NCBI RefSeq assembly: GCF_000585995.1
Contig: NZ_CP007410.1
Location: 5,235,430-5,299,429 of the forward strand
Direction of reading: 5' to 3'
Length of the DNA: 64,000 bases
Source of the DNA: Pseudomonas brassicacearum
GTDB taxonomy: Bacteria; Pseudomonadota; Gammaproteobacteria; Pseudomonadales; Pseudomonadaceae
The stretch's first letter is position 1. Each line of letters begins with the position of its first letter. Positions 42,359-54,027 of this stretch are shown one piece after another. Below the pieces are notes generated by a model, which had not been told where the DNA came from, made no database searches, and worked only from the letters and a program-made list of their open reading frames with translations. The position numbers and the translations under genes were made by a program.

Positions 42359-42405
42359 CAAATTCTCCTTTGTTCTGTTACCGCAAAAGCCCAATCGAAA
42401 CACAT

Positions 42406-42496
42406 TGTGGCGAGGGAGCTTGCTCCCGCTGGCTGCGTAGCAGCCCCTTATAGGTGGGCGCTTCGCACCCAAGCGGGAGCAAGCTCCCTCGCCACA
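42406..42496. repeat. REPIN, GTGGCGAGGGAGCTTGCTCCC type
   Basis: Inverted REP pair of 91 bp between mscS and yajQ, with short inner arms. Confidence 0.88.
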
Positions 42497-42518
42497 GGAT
42501 CTCCATACAACTGAAGTA

Positions 42519-42998
42519 TCAGTCGCGGAAGTTATTGAACTGCAACGGCATGCCGAATTCCTTGGCCCGCAGTGCCGCGATGGCTTCCTGCAAGTCGTCA
42601 CGCTTCTTGCCGGTGACACGCACCTGCTCGCCTTGGATCGCCGCTTGTACCTTGAGCTTGGCGTCCTTGATATGAGCGACGATTTTCTTCGCCAGTTCCT
42701 TGTCGATGCCTTCCTTGAGCACCGCTTCCTGCTTCATCAGCTTGCCCGAGGCATAGGCGTCCTTGACCTCGAGGCACTGCACGTCGATCTTGCGCTTGAC
42801 CAAGGCCAGCTTGAGGATTTCGATCATCGCTTCGAGCTGGAACTCGGCCTCGGCGGTCAGGTTGACGGTCAGGTCCTTGAACTCGAAACTGCCCTTGCCC
42901 TTGAGGTCATAACGACGGTCGAGTTCCTTGACGGCGTTTTCAACGGCGTTGGTGACTTCGTGTTTGTCCAGTTCGGATACCACGTCGAATGACGGCAT
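42519..42998 (-). CDS. YajQ family cyclic di-GMP-binding protein
   Basis: A 159-aa protein starting [20 protein letters not shown], the YajQ hallmark, with a second domain similar to the first. Family members bind cyclic di-GMP and nucleotides and act with LysR regulators in Xanthomonas and Pseudomonas. Predicted start is followed by the expected sequence. In P. aeruginosa the response regulator PA4396 sits beside it, but no such gene is seen here. Confidence 0.94.
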   Translation of the reverse strand: MPSFDVVSELDKHEVTNAVENAVKELDRRYDLKGKGSFEFKDLTVNLTAEAEFQLEAMIEILKLALVKRKIDVQCLEVKDAYASGKLMKQEAVLKEGIDKELAKKIVAHIKDAKLKVQAAIQGEQVRVTGKKRDDLQEAIAALRAKEFGMPLQFNNFRD

Positions 42999-43059
42999 GT
43001 AGTGTTCTCCAAATAAAAAGGCGCGCCAGTAACAAGGCGCGCGCTTGGCTTGTGGTTAA

Positions 43060-44058
<999 letters not shown>

Positions 44059-44104
44059 GCAGCGGCTACGCTGGCCCTCGTATCCCTTTTTAGCGACGAG
44101 TCTG

Positions 44105-46141
44105 ATGCCATTGCGCCAGCGCCTTGAAAACCTCCCGGTCGGCCAGAAACTACTGGCCGCCTTGTTGGTGTTGTTGACCACAGTCTTGTTGGTGGCCAAC
44201 CTGACCTTTATCAGCGCCGCCTATTACATTTCCCAGGAAAGCATGGCGCCCCAGGCCCTGCAGACCATCGGCCGGCTGATAGCCAACCCAAGTCTGATCT
44301 CCGATGCACTGCAATCGCCACAAAGTGCCAAACGCCTGCTCGACGAACTCAATAGCTATGCACCGCTGCGGGCGGCGGCGCTGTATGACGGCCAAGGCGA
44401 ACGCCTGGCGCAATTGCAACAGGGCGAAAAGCTCAAGTTGCCGGACCACTTCCGCCATATCCAGGCCTGGCAGGCCGGTGAGTTCCGCAGCAACCAAGTC
44501 ATCACCCTGCCCCGTCCCGGCACCGAACCTGGCCACCTGCTGCTGGTGGCCAGCAGCGAACTGCCCACGGCGTTCTACACCGGCACCCTGACCGCCAGCC
44601 TGGGCATCCTGATTTTCAGCGTGTTGCTGTGGCTGATCATTGCCCAGCAGATCAAACGCCTGATCACCCAGCCGATCCATCAGCTCGAAGAACTGTCGCG
44701 CCAGGTGACCCGAGAAGAGAACTATTCCCTGCGTGCCGCCCGTGGCAATCACGACGAGATCGGCAGCCTGGCCGAAGCGTTCAACACCATGCTGTCGCGG
44801 ATCGAAGCCCGGGAGCAACAGCTCAAGCGTGCCCGCGACGACTCCCAGGCCGCCTATGACCAGGCCCAGGGCCTGGCGGAAGAAACCCGCCACACCAACC
44901 GCAAGTTGGAACTGGAAGTCCAAGTGCGCAGCAAGATCGAGAAAAAGCTCACCGGTTTCCAGAACTACCTCAACAGCATCATCGACTCCATGCCGTCGGC
45001 GCTGATCGCCCTCGACGAACAGCTCTACGTCACCCAATGGAACCAGGAGGCCAGCGCCCTCTCCGGCACACGGCTGGACGAGGCCCTGAACCAGCCGATC
45101 TTCCTCGCCTTCGAGCCGCTCAAGCCCTACCTGCCGCAGCTCAAGCAGACGGTCGAGCAGCACACGGTGGCCAAGATCGAACGCGTTACCTGGACCAAGG
45201 ACGATGAGGCCCGGCACTACGCCCTGACCTTCTACCCGCTGATGGGCGGCGCCGGGCGCGGGGTGGTGATCCGCATCGATGACATCACCCAGCGCCTGTC
45301 GCTGGAGGAAATGATGGTGCAATCGGAAAAGATGCTCTCGGTCGGCGGCCTCGCGGCGGGCATGGCCCATGAGATCAACAACCCACTGGGGGCGATCCTG
45401 CACAATGTACAGAACATCCGCCGACGCTTGTCGCCGGAATTGCCCAAGAACCTCGAACAGGCCGAGCAACTGGGGATCGAATTGCCGGTGGTCAATCGTT
45501 ACCTGCAAAGCCGGGAGATTCCGCAACTGCTCGACGGCATCCAGCAGGCCGGCGCCCGGGCGGCGAAAATCGTCACTCACATGCTCAGTTTCAGCCGTCG
45601 CAGCACGCGGCAGATGGCGCCGTGCGACCTGCCGGCACTGATCGACCAGGCGGTGGAAATCGCCGGTAACGACTTCGACCTGGCGATCGGTTTCGATTTC
45701 AAGGGCCAGGCAATCATCCGTCAGTTCGACCCGAATCTGGGCCCGGTGCCCGGCACGGCCAACGAGTTGGAACAAGTGCTGCTCAACCTGCTGAAAAATG
45801 CTGCCCAGGCAATCCACCAACGGCAGGACGACAGCGAACCCGGGCGCATTATCCTGCGCACCCGATTGAATCCACCGTGGGCAGAAATCCAGGTCGAGGA
45901 CAACGGCATCGGCATGAGCGAGAACGTGCGCAAGCGCACCTTCGAGCCCTTCTTCACCACCAAGGAGATCGGCCAGGGCACGGGACTCGGGCTGTCGGTG
46001 TCGTATTTCATCATCACCAATAACCACAAGGGCCAGATGGAAGTGCAGTCGGCACCGGGCCAGGGCACCTGCTTTACCTTGCGCCTGCCCCTGGCGGGCA
46101 CTTCGATGGTGGTCCAGGAACACAAACAACTGGAGCGTTGA
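44105..46141 (+). CDS. Membrane-bound sensor histidine kinase, PAS and HAMP containing
   Basis: A 678-aa kinase: TM1 at about residues 13-38, a periplasmic sensor to about 160, TM2 about 165-187, HAMP about 188-240, a coiled coil, PAS (about 290-400), then HisKA with the phosphorylated His in GMAHEINNPLGAI near residue 422 and HATPase with N box NELEQVLLNLLKNAAQ and G boxes EDNGIGMSE, GTGLGLS. No response regulator gene adjoins, so its partner must be elsewhere. A kinase is present between panE and the mutT area in P. aeruginosa. The ATG at 44105 was chosen over an upstream frame start by panE spacing. Confidence 0.9.
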   Translation: MPLRQRLENLPVGQKLLAALLVLLTTVLLVANLTFISAAYYISQESMAPQALQTIGRLIANPSLISDALQSPQSAKRLLDELNSYAPLRAAALYDGQGERLAQLQQGEKLKLPDHFRHIQAWQAGEFRSNQVITLPRPGTEPGHLLLVASSELPTAFYTGTLTASLGILIFSVLLWLIIAQQIKRLITQPIHQLEELSRQVTREENYSLRAARGNHDEIGSLAEAFNTMLSRIEAREQQLKRARDDSQAAYDQAQGLAEETRHTNRKLELEVQVRSKIEKKLTGFQNYLNSIIDSMPSALIALDEQLYVTQWNQEASALSGTRLDEALNQPIFLAFEPLKPYLPQLKQTVEQHTVAKIERVTWTKDDEARHYALTFYPLMGGAGRGVVIRIDDITQRLSLEEMMVQSEKMLSVGGLAAGMAHEINNPLGAILHNVQNIRRRLSPELPKNLEQAEQLGIELPVVNRYLQSREIPQLLDGIQQAGARAAKIVTHMLSFSRRSTRQMAPCDLPALIDQAVEIAGNDFDLAIGFDFKGQAIIRQFDPNLGPVPGTANELEQVLLNLLKNAAQAIHQRQDDSEPGRIILRTRLNPPWAEIQVEDNGIGMSENVRKRTFEPFFTTKEIGQGTGLGLSVSYFIITNNHKGQMEVQSAPGQGTCFTLRLPLAGTSMVVQEHKQLER

Positions 46142-46143
46142 GC

Positions 46144-46725
46144 ATGGGTTTTCGCCTGTCGAAGATTTACACCCGCACCGGCGACACAGGTGAAACCGGG
46201 TTGGGCGATGGTCGTCGCGTGGCGAAGGACCACCCGCGGGTCGAGGCCATTGGCGAAGTGGATACGCTGAACAGTCAGCTGGGATTGTTGCTGGCCGGCC
46301 TGGTCGTTGAAACAGCTCAATACCCGGCACTCAAGGAGGTCAGCGACGTGCTGGCGCCGTGTCAGCATCGACTGTTCGACCTGGGCGGTGAACTGGCGAT
46401 GCCGGCCTATCAAGCATTGACCACGGCGGAAGTCGAGCGCCTGGAAGCGGCGATTGATGTGTGGAACGAGGAATTGGGGCCGCTGGAAAACTTCATCCTG
46501 CCCGGTGGCTCGACCCTGATTGCCCAGGCCCACGTCTGCCGCAGCCTGGCCCGCAGCGCCGAGCGGCGTTGCCAGCAGTTGAACGCCGTAGAGCCATTGG
46601 CCGGACCGGGGTTGGCCTATATCAATCGGTTGTCGGATCTGTTGTTCGTCGCAGCGCGGGTCATTGCTCGGCGGCAAGGGGTGGCGGAGGTGCTTTGGGA
46701 GGCGGCGGCCAAGCCTGGAGGGTGA
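46144..46725 (+). CDS. Cob(I)alamin adenosyltransferase, PduO type
   Basis: A 193-aa ATP:cob(I)alamin adenosyltransferase of the PduO/MMAB group. The N-terminal TRTGDTGETGLGDGRRV segment binds ATP, and the helical bundle contains ARSAERRC near residue 137. It makes adenosylcobalamin. The ATG is 2 bases after the kinase stop, so the two may be co-transcribed although no functional link is obvious. Confidence 0.92.
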   Translation: MGFRLSKIYTRTGDTGETGLGDGRRVAKDHPRVEAIGEVDTLNSQLGLLLAGLVVETAQYPALKEVSDVLAPCQHRLFDLGGELAMPAYQALTTAEVERLEAAIDVWNEELGPLENFILPGGSTLIAQAHVCRSLARSAERRCQQLNAVEPLAGPGLAYINRLSDLLFVAARVIARRQGVAEVLWEAAAKPGG

Positions 46726-46750
46726 TCAAAAGAGATGTATCGCCTGTAAG

Positions 46751-46854
46751 GCCGCCTTCGCGAGCAAGCCCGCTCCCACATTGGATCTGCGTTAGACACA
46801 AAATTTGTGTTCACCACCGATAACCGTGTGGGAGCGGGCTTGCTCGCGAAGGGG
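46751..46854. repeat. REPIN, GTGGGAGCGGGCTTGCTCGCGA type
   Basis: Inverted REP pair of about 104 bp between the adenosyltransferase and the MutT-ThiE gene. Confidence 0.88.
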
Positions 46855-46874
46855 CCAGCAGCCACACCCCAGAA

Positions 46875-47819
46875 TCAAGCCCCAGGCCAAAACGCCCGAA
46901 TCCCCGCCACACCCTGAGCCCCGGCTTCCCAGGCTTGTTGCCGTTCGCCGGGCCCGACCCCACCCAGCAGATAAACCGGCCGGTTGAAGCCCTCGATCAA
47001 TCGCGCGGCCTCTGCCCACCCCATCGGCTGGGCCTCGGGATGGGTCTGGGTCGGTTGAACCGGCGAGAGCGTGACGAAATCCACGTCCATCTGCTGCGCC
47101 AGGGACAGTTCCTCGGCGTTATGGCAGGAGGCCGCCAACCAGCGGTCTTTGCCGAACGGTCGACCGGCCGCCGCATGCTTGCGCAACTGTGCGGCAGTGA
47201 TATGCCAGCCAGCAGAAGGGAAATCCCCCAGCCATTCGAACGGCCCCTTGAGCATCAGTTGGGCCTTGCCGGCACACAGGCCCGCCGCATCCACCGCCAG
47301 ATCGCGGTATTGCGGGTCATAGCCATTGGGGGCGCGTAGCTGGAGCAATTTGATCCCGCCGGCGATCGCCTTCTGCATGCCGCGCAGCAAGGCCGGTGTT
47401 TCGAGGCCTTCCGGGGTAATCAGGTATTCGCCCGGCAAGCGGGCCGCCGCGACGATCGGCTGATTGGCCGCCGGGAATTCGTAGTTCGCCAGGTCGCGGG
47501 CCGTGACCCAGGCCAGCGGTTGCCCTTCGGCGCCATGGGGTTCGCCGGTGAACGCCGAGACTTCCCAGACATCCAGCAACACCTGTTTGTCCGGGTAATC
47601 ATGGCGCACCTTGATTAACGGCCGGGCGGCGTCGACGAGAATGCCCAGCTCTTCGTGAAGTTCACGGGCCAGGGCGGTTTCAACGGATTCGTCGACCTCG
47701 ACCTTGCCGCCAGGAAATTCCCACAGGCCGCCCTGGTGCTGAGTGTCGGCCCGTCGGGCGATCAGGATCTTGCCGGTGGCGTCACGAATGACCGCCGCCG
47801 CTACGTGTACTCGTTTCAC
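46875..47819 (-). CDS. MutT/Nudix hydrolase fused to ThiE-like domain
   Basis: A 314-aa two-domain protein: an N-terminal Nudix hydrolase with a complete Nudix box (GGKVEVDESVETALARELHE... and EELGI) and a C-terminal TIM-barrel domain like thiamine phosphate synthase. This MutT-ThiE fusion is common in Pseudomonas; the N-terminal part probably hydrolyses 8-oxo-dGTP. Start GTG 47819 overlaps the GST stop as GTGA. Whether the ThiE-like part is catalytic is not clear. Confidence 0.92.
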   Translation of the reverse strand: MKRVHVAAAVIRDATGKILIARRADTQHQGGLWEFPGGKVEVDESVETALARELHEELGILVDAARPLIKVRHDYPDKQVLLDVWEVSAFTGEPHGAEGQPLAWVTARDLANYEFPAANQPIVAAARLPGEYLITPEGLETPALLRGMQKAIAGGIKLLQLRAPNGYDPQYRDLAVDAAGLCAGKAQLMLKGPFEWLGDFPSAGWHITAAQLRKHAAAGRPFGKDRWLAASCHNAEELSLAQQMDVDFVTLSPVQPTQTHPEAQPMGWAEAARLIEGFNRPVYLLGGVGPGERQQAWEAGAQGVAGIRAFWPGA

Positions 47820-48448
47820 CGCGCAGTGTCCTCCAGGCCGGCCTGTTGCCACGCCTTGAATGCCGGCCATTGATAAAGGGTTTCGACGTAGGCCGCATCG
47901 ACCTCGGGGAGCTTCACCTGATAAGTGCGCAAGCGCACGGCAACCGGTGCAAAAAACGCGTCAGCCAGGCTGAGGCTACCAAACAGGTAGGGGCCGGTTT
48001 CAGTCGCCACCGCACGGCATTCGGCCCACAGCGCCAGCATCCGCTCGATTTCCGCCTGCACTTCGACGGGCATGGGCGACAGCGGCGCATCGTGGGCGAC
48101 GTCGAACGGCATGTGGCTGCGCAGGGCAAAGAAGCCACTGTGCATCTGGGCACAGGCCGAACGCGCCTGGGCCCGAGCGGCTACATCCTTGGGCCAGAGA
48201 GCGGCGTGCGGGAACTGTTCGGCCAGGTATTCGGCAATCGCCAGGGAATCGGCGATCACCCCGAATTCGGTCTTGAGCAACGGGACCTTGGCCGTGGGCG
48301 AATGCTTGAGCAGTTTCTCCCGAGTGTCGGGCTGATCGAGCCTGACCAGCTCTTCGGTGTATTGCTCGCCGGTCAATGCCAGGGCCAGTGCGCCGCGCAG
48401 GGACCAGGAAGAAATGCGTTGATCGCCGATGATCAGGTGCAAGCTCAT
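47816..48448 (-). CDS. Glutathione S-transferase family protein
   Basis: A 210-aa GST with N-terminal thioredoxin-like domain (LIIGDQRISSWSLRGALAL, Ser-containing near residue 13) and C-terminal helical domain. Conjugates glutathione; physiological substrate unknown. The start MSLHLIIGD at 48448 is the family-typical N-terminus. It overlaps the MutT-ThiE start. Confidence 0.88.
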   Translation of the reverse strand: MSLHLIIGDQRISSWSLRGALALALTGEQYTEELVRLDQPDTREKLLKHSPTAKVPLLKTEFGVIADSLAIAEYLAEQFPHAALWPKDVAARAQARSACAQMHSGFFALRSHMPFDVAHDAPLSPMPVEVQAEIERMLALWAECRAVATETGPYLFGSLSLADAFFAPVAVRLRTYQVKLPEVDAAYVETLYQWPAFKAWQQAGLEDTAR

Positions 48449-48501
48449 GCGTGGAATCCCTTTCTTGTGGTCAATCAGAAACCTTTGCGAATGTCTGTCA
48501 G

Positions 48502-48604
48502 GCCGCCTTCGCGAGCAAGCCCGCTCCCACAGGGGATTTGTGGTGTGAACACTTGCTATGTCACCCCGCAAATCCCCTGTGGGAGCGGGCTTGCTCGCGA
48601 ATGG
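48502..48604. repeat. REPIN, GTGGGAGCGGGCTTGCTCGCGA type
   Basis: Inverted REP pair of about 103 bp separating the GST from argJ. A 10-base GGGGATTTG/CAAATCCCC inner stem is visible. Confidence 0.88.
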
Positions 48605-48616
48605 GGACGACTCGGT

Positions 48617-49834
48617 TTAGGTCCGATACTCAGCGTTGATCTTGACGTACTCGTGGGACAGGTCGGTGGTCCAGATGGTTTCGCTGCAACCGCCACGCCC
48701 CAGCTCGATCCGGATGGTGATTTCTTCCTGCTGCATCACCGCCGCGCCCTGGGCTTCGGTGTAGGTCGCAGCACGGGCGCCCTGGCTGGCAATACAGACT
48801 TCGCCGAGGAACACGTCGATCTTGCTCACGTCCAGGTCCGGCACGCCGGCACGGCCGACGGCGGCAAGGATCCGGCCCCAGTTCGGGTCGGAGGCAAACA
48901 GTGCGGTCTTGATCAGCGGCGAGTGCGCCACGGTGTAGCCGACATCCAGGCATTCCTGATGATTGCCGCCGCCGTTGACTTGCACGGTCACGAATTTGGT
49001 CGCGCCTTCGCCGTCACGGACGATGGCCTGGGCCACTTCCATGCACACTTCGAACACAGCCTGCTTCAGGGCCTCGAACAGAGGGCCGTTGGCTTCGGTG
49101 ATCTGCGGCAGGTTGGCCTTGCCGGTGGCGATCAGCATGCAGCAGTCGTTGGTGGAGGTGTCGCCGTCGATGGTAATGCGGTTGAACGACTTGTTGGCAC
49201 CGTCGAGCATCAGGTCTTGCAGCACCTGGCGGGAAACCTTGGCGTCGGTGGCAATGTAGCCGAGCATGGTCGCCATGTTCGGGCGGATCATGCCGGCGCC
49301 TTTGCTGATACCCGTAACGGTGACAGTCACGCCGTCATGCTGGAACTGGCGGCTCGCGCCCTTGGGCAGGGTGTCGGTGGTCATGATGCCAGTGGCGGCC
49401 GCGGCCCAGTTGTTCTCCGACAGGTCATCGAGCGCAGCCTGCAGCGCGCCTTCGATCTTCTCGACCGGCAGCGGCTCGCCGATCACCCCAGTGGAATACG
49501 GCAGCACTTGACTGGCGTCGACACCGGTCAGCTCGGCCAGCTTGGCGCAGGTACGTTCGGCGGCAGCCAGGCCGGGCGCGCCGGTGCCAGCATTGGCATT
49601 ACCGGTGTTGGTCAGCAGATAGCGCACAGGCCCCTGCACACGTTGCTTGGCCAGGATGACCGGTGCGGCGCAAAAGGCGTTGAGGGTGAACACGCCGGCC
49701 ACCGTCGAGCCTTCGGCGCAACGCATCACCACGACATCCTTGCGCCCAGGGCGCTTGATGCCCGCCGAGGCAATACCGAGTTCAAAACCGGCAACCGGGT
49801 GCAACGTTGGCAACGGACCAAGACCAACAGCCAT
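48617..49834 (-). CDS. argJ: Bifunctional ornithine acetyltransferase/N-acetylglutamate synthase
   Basis: A 405-aa enzyme recycling acetyl groups in arginine synthesis. It autocleaves at the conserved Thr in [11 protein letters not shown] near residue 185, giving alpha and beta chains. The ATG at 49834 ([17 protein letters not shown]) fits the family N-terminus. It lies 120 bases downstream of secA on the minus strand, with secA's terminator between them. Confidence 0.95.
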   Translation of the reverse strand: MAVGLGPLPTLHPVAGFELGIASAGIKRPGRKDVVVMRCAEGSTVAGVFTLNAFCAAPVILAKQRVQGPVRYLLTNTGNANAGTGAPGLAAAERTCAKLAELTGVDASQVLPYSTGVIGEPLPVEKIEGALQAALDDLSENNWAAAATGIMTTDTLPKGASRQFQHDGVTVTVTGISKGAGMIRPNMATMLGYIATDAKVSRQVLQDLMLDGANKSFNRITIDGDTSTNDCCMLIATGKANLPQITEANGPLFEALKQAVFEVCMEVAQAIVRDGEGATKFVTVQVNGGGNHQECLDVGYTVAHSPLIKTALFASDPNWGRILAAVGRAGVPDLDVSKIDVFLGEVCIASQGARAATYTEAQGAAVMQQEEITIRIELGRGGCSETIWTTDLSHEYVKINAEYRT

Positions 49835-49894
49835 GAATGCGCTCCTTAATAGATGTATATCGGCACCGTCTCTTCGAGACGATGGATCAAATGG

Positions 49895-49930
49895 CAAAAC
49901 GCCGCGACGGCTGGAGGCCGGTCGCGGCGC
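49895..49930 (-). terminator. Intrinsic terminator of secA
   Basis: On the minus strand CGCCGCGAC, a GGCC-rich loop and GTCGCGGCG are followed by TTTT, about 25 bases after the secA stop. Confidence 0.7.
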
Positions 49931-49954
49931 GGGTGGTTCAGCGTTGAAACGGGG

Positions 49955-52690
49955 TTACTGGATCTGCCCGTGGCAATGCTTGTATTTCTTGCCCGAACCG
50001 CAATAGCACAGTTCGTTACGGCCCAGCTTCTGTTCGTTACGCACCGGCGCGGTGGCCAGGGCGACATCCACATCGACGCCCTCTTCGGCGACCACTTCCA
50101 GGCCAGGGGCTTCGGCGTGTTCGAACTGCATGCGCGCGGCCAGGGCTTCGGCTTCCTGGCGCAGGCGGGCTTCCTCTTCGACCGGGTCTTCGCGACGAAC
50201 CTGGACGTGGGACAGCACACGAATCGAGTCGCGCTTGATCGAATCCAGCAATTCGGAGAACAGCGTATAGGACTCGCGCTTGTACTCCTGCTTCGGGTTC
50301 TTCTGGGCGTAACCACGCAAATGGATACCGTGACGCAGGTGATCCATGGTCGACAGGTGGTCTTTCCACAGGTCGTCCAGGACTCGCAGCACAATTTGCT
50401 TCTCGAAGGAACGCAGCGCTTCGGCGCCCGCCTGGTCTTCTTTCTCGTTGTAAGCGGCGATCAGCTCGGCCAGCAGCTTCTCGCGCAGGGTTTCTTCGTA
50501 CAGGTGGTCGTCTTCGTCGAGCCATTGCTGGATCGGCAAGGCCACGCCAAAGTCACTCTGCAAGGCGGCTTCCAGGCCGGCGACGTCCCACTGCTCCGGC
50601 AACGATTGCGGCGGAATGTGGGCGCTGACCGTTGCGTTGAGCACGTCCTGTCGGAAATCGGCGATGGTTTCGCCAATGTTGTCGGCGGCCAACAAACTGT
50701 TACGCATGTGATAGATCACTTTACGCTGTTCGTTGTTGACGTCGTCGAACTCGAGCAGTTGCTTACGAATATCGAAGTTGCGGCCTTCGACCTTGCGTTG
50801 GGCCTTCTCGATGGCGTTGGTCACCATGCGGTGCTCGATCGCCTCGCCCGGCTGCATGCCCAGGGCCTTCATGAAGTTCTTCACCCGGTCAGAGGCGAAG
50901 ATGCGCATCAGGCTGTCTTCCAGGGACAGGTAGAAACGGCTGGAACCGGCGTCGCCCTGGCGACCGGCACGGCCACGCAGCTGGTTGTCGATACGGCGCG
51001 ATTCGTGACGTTCGGATGCAATCACCTGCAAACCGCCGGACTCGAGCACCTGCTGGTGACGCTTCTGCCAGTCGGCCTTGATCTGCGCGATCTGCTCGGG
51101 GGTCGGGTTTTCCAGGCTGGCGACTTCCACTTCCCAGTTGCCGCCCAGCAGGATGTCAGTACCACGACCCGCCATGTTGGTGGCGATGGTCAGCGCACCC
51201 GGGCGACCGGCCTGGGCGATGATCTCGGCTTCCTTCTCGTGGAACTTGGCGTTGAGGACCTTGTGCTCGATACCTTCCTTGTTGAGCAAGGCAGACATGT
51301 GCTCGGAGGTCTCGATGGTGGCGGTACCCACCAGGATCGGACGGCCCTGGGCCATGCACTCCTTGATATCGGCGATGATGGCCGCGTATTTCTCCTCGGC
51401 GGTCAGGAACACCAGGTCGTTGTAGTCTTTACGAGCCAACGGCTTGTTCGGCGGAATCACCATCACTTGCAGGCCGTAGATCTGATGGAATTCGAACGCT
51501 TCGGTGTCGGCGGTACCGGTCATGCCCGACAGTTTGTTGTACAGGCGGAAGTAGTTCTGGAAGGTGGTCGAGGCCAGGGTCTGGCTCTCGGCCTGGATGT
51601 TCAGGTTTTCCTTGGCCTCGATGGCCTGGTGCAGGCCTTCGGACAGACGACGGCCCGGCATGGTACGGCCGGTGTGTTCGTCCACCAGCACGACCTGGCC
51701 ATCCTGCACGATGTATTCGACGTTGCGATGGAACAGCTTGTGGGCACGCAGGCCGGCATAAACGTGGGTCAGCAAGCCCAGGTTGTGGGCCGAGTACAGG
51801 CTCTCGCCTTCAGCCAGCAAGCCGACACGGGTGAGCATTTCTTCGACGAACTGGTGACCGGCTTCGTTGAGCTCGACCTGGCGGGTCTTCTCGTCAACGG
51901 TGTAGTGCCCGGGCTGGGTCACTTCGCCTTCGACTTCCTCGACGTGCAACGTGAGCTGCGGGATCAGTTTGTTGATCTCGATGTACAGCTTGGAGCTGTC
52001 CTCGGCCTGACCGGAAATGATCAGCGGGGTACGGGCTTCGTCGATGAGGATGGAGTCGACTTCGTCGATCACGGCAAAGTTGAGTTCACGCTGGAATTTT
52101 TCTTCCATGCTGAACGCCATGTTGTCGCGCAGGTAGTCGAAACCGAATTCGTTGTTGGTGCCGTAGGTGATGTCGGAAGCGTAGGCGGCGCGCTTCTCTT
52201 CCGGCGGCTGGAATGGCGTGACGACGCCAACGGTCAGGCCGAGGAATTCGTAGAGCGGGCGCATCCAGTTGGCGTCGCGGCGGGCCAGGTAGTCGTTGAC
52301 CGTCACCACGTGCACGCCTTTACCGGACAGTGCGTTGAGGTAGACGCCCAAGGTCGCCACGAGGGTCTTGCCCTCACCGGTGCGCATTTCGGCGATCTTA
52401 CCTTCGTGCAAGGTCATGCCGCCGATCAACTGAACGTCGAAGTGGCGCATGCCCATGACCCGCTTGCCGGCTTCGCGAGCGACCGCAAAGGCTTCGGGCA
52501 GGAGCTGGTCAAGGGTTGCCCCCTTGGCGATGCGGTCCTTGAATTCGGCAGTCTTGGCGCGTAACTGATCGTCCGAAAGGGCCACCATTTGCTCTTCGAA
52601 GGCATTGACAGTCTGTACCGTCTTGAGCATGCGTTTGACTTCACGCTCGTTCTTGCTTCCAAAAAGTTTCTTTAACAAAGGCGCAAACAT
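49955..52690 (-). CDS. secA: Preprotein translocase ATPase SecA
   Basis: A 911-aa motor that drives Sec translocation. Walker A is [12 protein letters not shown] near residue 105, the DEAD-like motif is [14 protein letters not shown] near 210, and the C-terminal SEC-C zinc motif is [14 protein letters not shown]. Starts [17 protein letters not shown] at 52690. Single gene between argJ and the region upstream of dciA. Confidence 0.97.
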   Translation of the reverse strand: MFAPLLKKLFGSKNEREVKRMLKTVQTVNAFEEQMVALSDDQLRAKTAEFKDRIAKGATLDQLLPEAFAVAREAGKRVMGMRHFDVQLIGGMTLHEGKIAEMRTGEGKTLVATLGVYLNALSGKGVHVVTVNDYLARRDANWMRPLYEFLGLTVGVVTPFQPPEEKRAAYASDITYGTNNEFGFDYLRDNMAFSMEEKFQRELNFAVIDEVDSILIDEARTPLIISGQAEDSSKLYIEINKLIPQLTLHVEEVEGEVTQPGHYTVDEKTRQVELNEAGHQFVEEMLTRVGLLAEGESLYSAHNLGLLTHVYAGLRAHKLFHRNVEYIVQDGQVVLVDEHTGRTMPGRRLSEGLHQAIEAKENLNIQAESQTLASTTFQNYFRLYNKLSGMTGTADTEAFEFHQIYGLQVMVIPPNKPLARKDYNDLVFLTAEEKYAAIIADIKECMAQGRPILVGTATIETSEHMSALLNKEGIEHKVLNAKFHEKEAEIIAQAGRPGALTIATNMAGRGTDILLGGNWEVEVASLENPTPEQIAQIKADWQKRHQQVLESGGLQVIASERHESRRIDNQLRGRAGRQGDAGSSRFYLSLEDSLMRIFASDRVKNFMKALGMQPGEAIEHRMVTNAIEKAQRKVEGRNFDIRKQLLEFDDVNNEQRKVIYHMRNSLLAADNIGETIADFRQDVLNATVSAHIPPQSLPEQWDVAGLEAALQSDFGVALPIQQWLDEDDHLYEETLREKLLAELIAAYNEKEDQAGAEALRSFEKQIVLRVLDDLWKDHLSTMDHLRHGIHLRGYAQKNPKQEYKRESYTLFSELLDSIKRDSIRVLSHVQVRREDPVEEEARLRQEAEALAARMQFEHAEAPGLEVVAEEGVDVDVALATAPVRNEQKLGRNELCYCGSGKKYKHCHGQIQ

Positions 52691-52997
52691 ATCGGCAGGA
52701 TCTTCCACACTAAAGGGATGGAGGGCGGCCCCGTGAGTCGCCCGTGCAGCCCTCATGGCCGCATGCGAACGAGCATTCTACCCGGAAACGATGGAGAGGA
52801 AAGTGGCGTTATTCCACGATGCTGGCACAGCGCTGTGACGGGGCTTCCCTAAAATAAGGGCTTTTGCGCGAACTTCAACCCACAAAACGCAGAAGTTACG
52901 CTTTGATTGTGCAGGTAAAAGCCGCTGGGCAGCAGGGTCGAGGCGCGCCCGGCGCTTTCTGCTACCATGGCGCCTCTGTCACTTGCGGTATTCGTTC
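52691..52997. other. Divergent 307-bp region between secA and dciA
   Basis: Contains the promoters of secA (minus) and dciA (plus). A TAAAAT-like -10 around 52850 could serve either. No gene or strong structure was found; no SecM-like leader is seen. Confidence 0.4.
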
Positions 52998-53453
52998 ATG
53001 GCCTTTCGCCCCCTTCCAGCCAAGGCTCCCGCCGTTCTGCTGCGCGAAGCCAAGCCGCTCAAAGCCATCTTCGGCCACGCCAAACGACTGGGTCACTTGC
53101 AGCGCTTGCTGGACAGCCAGTTGCAGCCTGCTGCCCGCGAGCATTGCCATGTGGCGTCCTGGCGCGAAGGCAGTTTGTTGCTGATCGTCACCGACGGCCA
53201 CTGGGCCACGCGTTTGCGCTATCAGCAAAAGCGTCTGCTGCGTCAATTGCAGGCCTTTGAAGAGTTCGCCAGCCTGACGCGGATTTTGTTCAAGGTGCAG
53301 CCGCCTACGGTGCAGGTTGGCGTCAAGGGGCACACCCTGGACCTTTCCACCGATGCGGCCGCGACCATCCAGGCTACGGCGGATGGCATTAGCGATCCCA
53401 ATCTGCGGGCGGCGTTGGAGCGGTTGGCGGCGCATGCTCGGCCCAAGGATTGA
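52998..53453 (+). CDS. DciA family replicative helicase loader (DUF721)
   Basis: A 151-aa protein of the DUF721/DciA family, with a KH-like N-terminal domain (AKRLGHLQRLLDSQLQPAARE) and a flexible C-terminus. DciA loads the DnaB helicase in bacteria lacking DnaC. The gene lies beside secA in Pseudomonas. ATG 52998 was chosen; a TTG frame start at 52983 is less likely. Confidence 0.85.
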   Translation: MAFRPLPAKAPAVLLREAKPLKAIFGHAKRLGHLQRLLDSQLQPAAREHCHVASWREGSLLLIVTDGHWATRLRYQQKRLLRQLQAFEEFASLTRILFKVQPPTVQVGVKGHTLDLSTDAAATIQATADGISDPNLRAALERLAAHARPKD

Positions 53454-53501
53454 TCTGGGGGTCTCGGTTGGGTGTGGGACCGCTATGGGTGGGGTTGTAG
53501 A

Positions 53502-53774
53502 TTGTGTGTATATCCGTTTTTTTGGTAACGGCTACTGACGGTTCCGCTCTTACAGCGGCTCACTTTTGAGAAGCGCAAAAGTAAGCAAAACGCTACATGC
53601 CCCACCACTTGGTGCCTCGCCTAGGCTCGGCATGCCCTCACTCCGGCATTGCTCCGTGGGCCCGCTGCGAAGGGCCATCCATGGCCCAGCGCAGCTATCC
53701 CGGCATCCATGCCGGGATGCCCACTGCGCAATGCCTGCGTTCGGCCAGCGTGGTTAATGGGGCGCCGAGATCAA
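53502..53774 (+). repeat. Left arm of a large imperfect inverted repeat
   Basis: About 273 bp that begins TTGTGTGTATATCCGTTTTT and ends about GGCGCCGAGATCAA. It matches the right arm (54073-54300 and 55665-55718, minus strand) over its whole length with few mismatches, e.g. CCACCACTTGGTGCCTCGCC and AATGCCTGCGTTCGGCCAGC in both. It codes for no plausible protein. Confidence 0.85.
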
Positions 53775-53830
53775 CGTCCACCGCGAGGCGGCCTGAGAGC
53801 CGGCCTGGTTTAGGGTGATCGCGTTTCTCC

Positions 53831-53921
53831 TGTGGGAGCGAGCCTGCTCGCGAAGGCGGTGTCACTGTCGATGAAAGATGTTGAATGAGCTGGCCTCATC
53901 GCGAGCAAGCTCGCTCCCACA
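53831..53921. repeat. REPIN inside the inverted-repeat element
   Basis: Inverted REP pair of the GTGGGAGCGAGCNTGCTCGCGA type, 91 bp. Confidence 0.85.
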
Positions 53922-53966
53922 GGTTTTTGTGTCGCATGCAGATGCTGTGAACACCCGCAACCCCCA

Positions 53967-53996
53967 TGTGGGAGCGAGCTTGCTCGCGATAGCGGT
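53967..53996. repeat. Single REP unit
   Basis: A solitary TGTGGGAGCGAGCTTGCTCG unit without an inverted partner, 45 bases after the REPIN. Confidence 0.8.
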
Positions 53997-54027
53997 GGTT
54001 CAGCCACATAGATGCTGGAAGTGCCCT

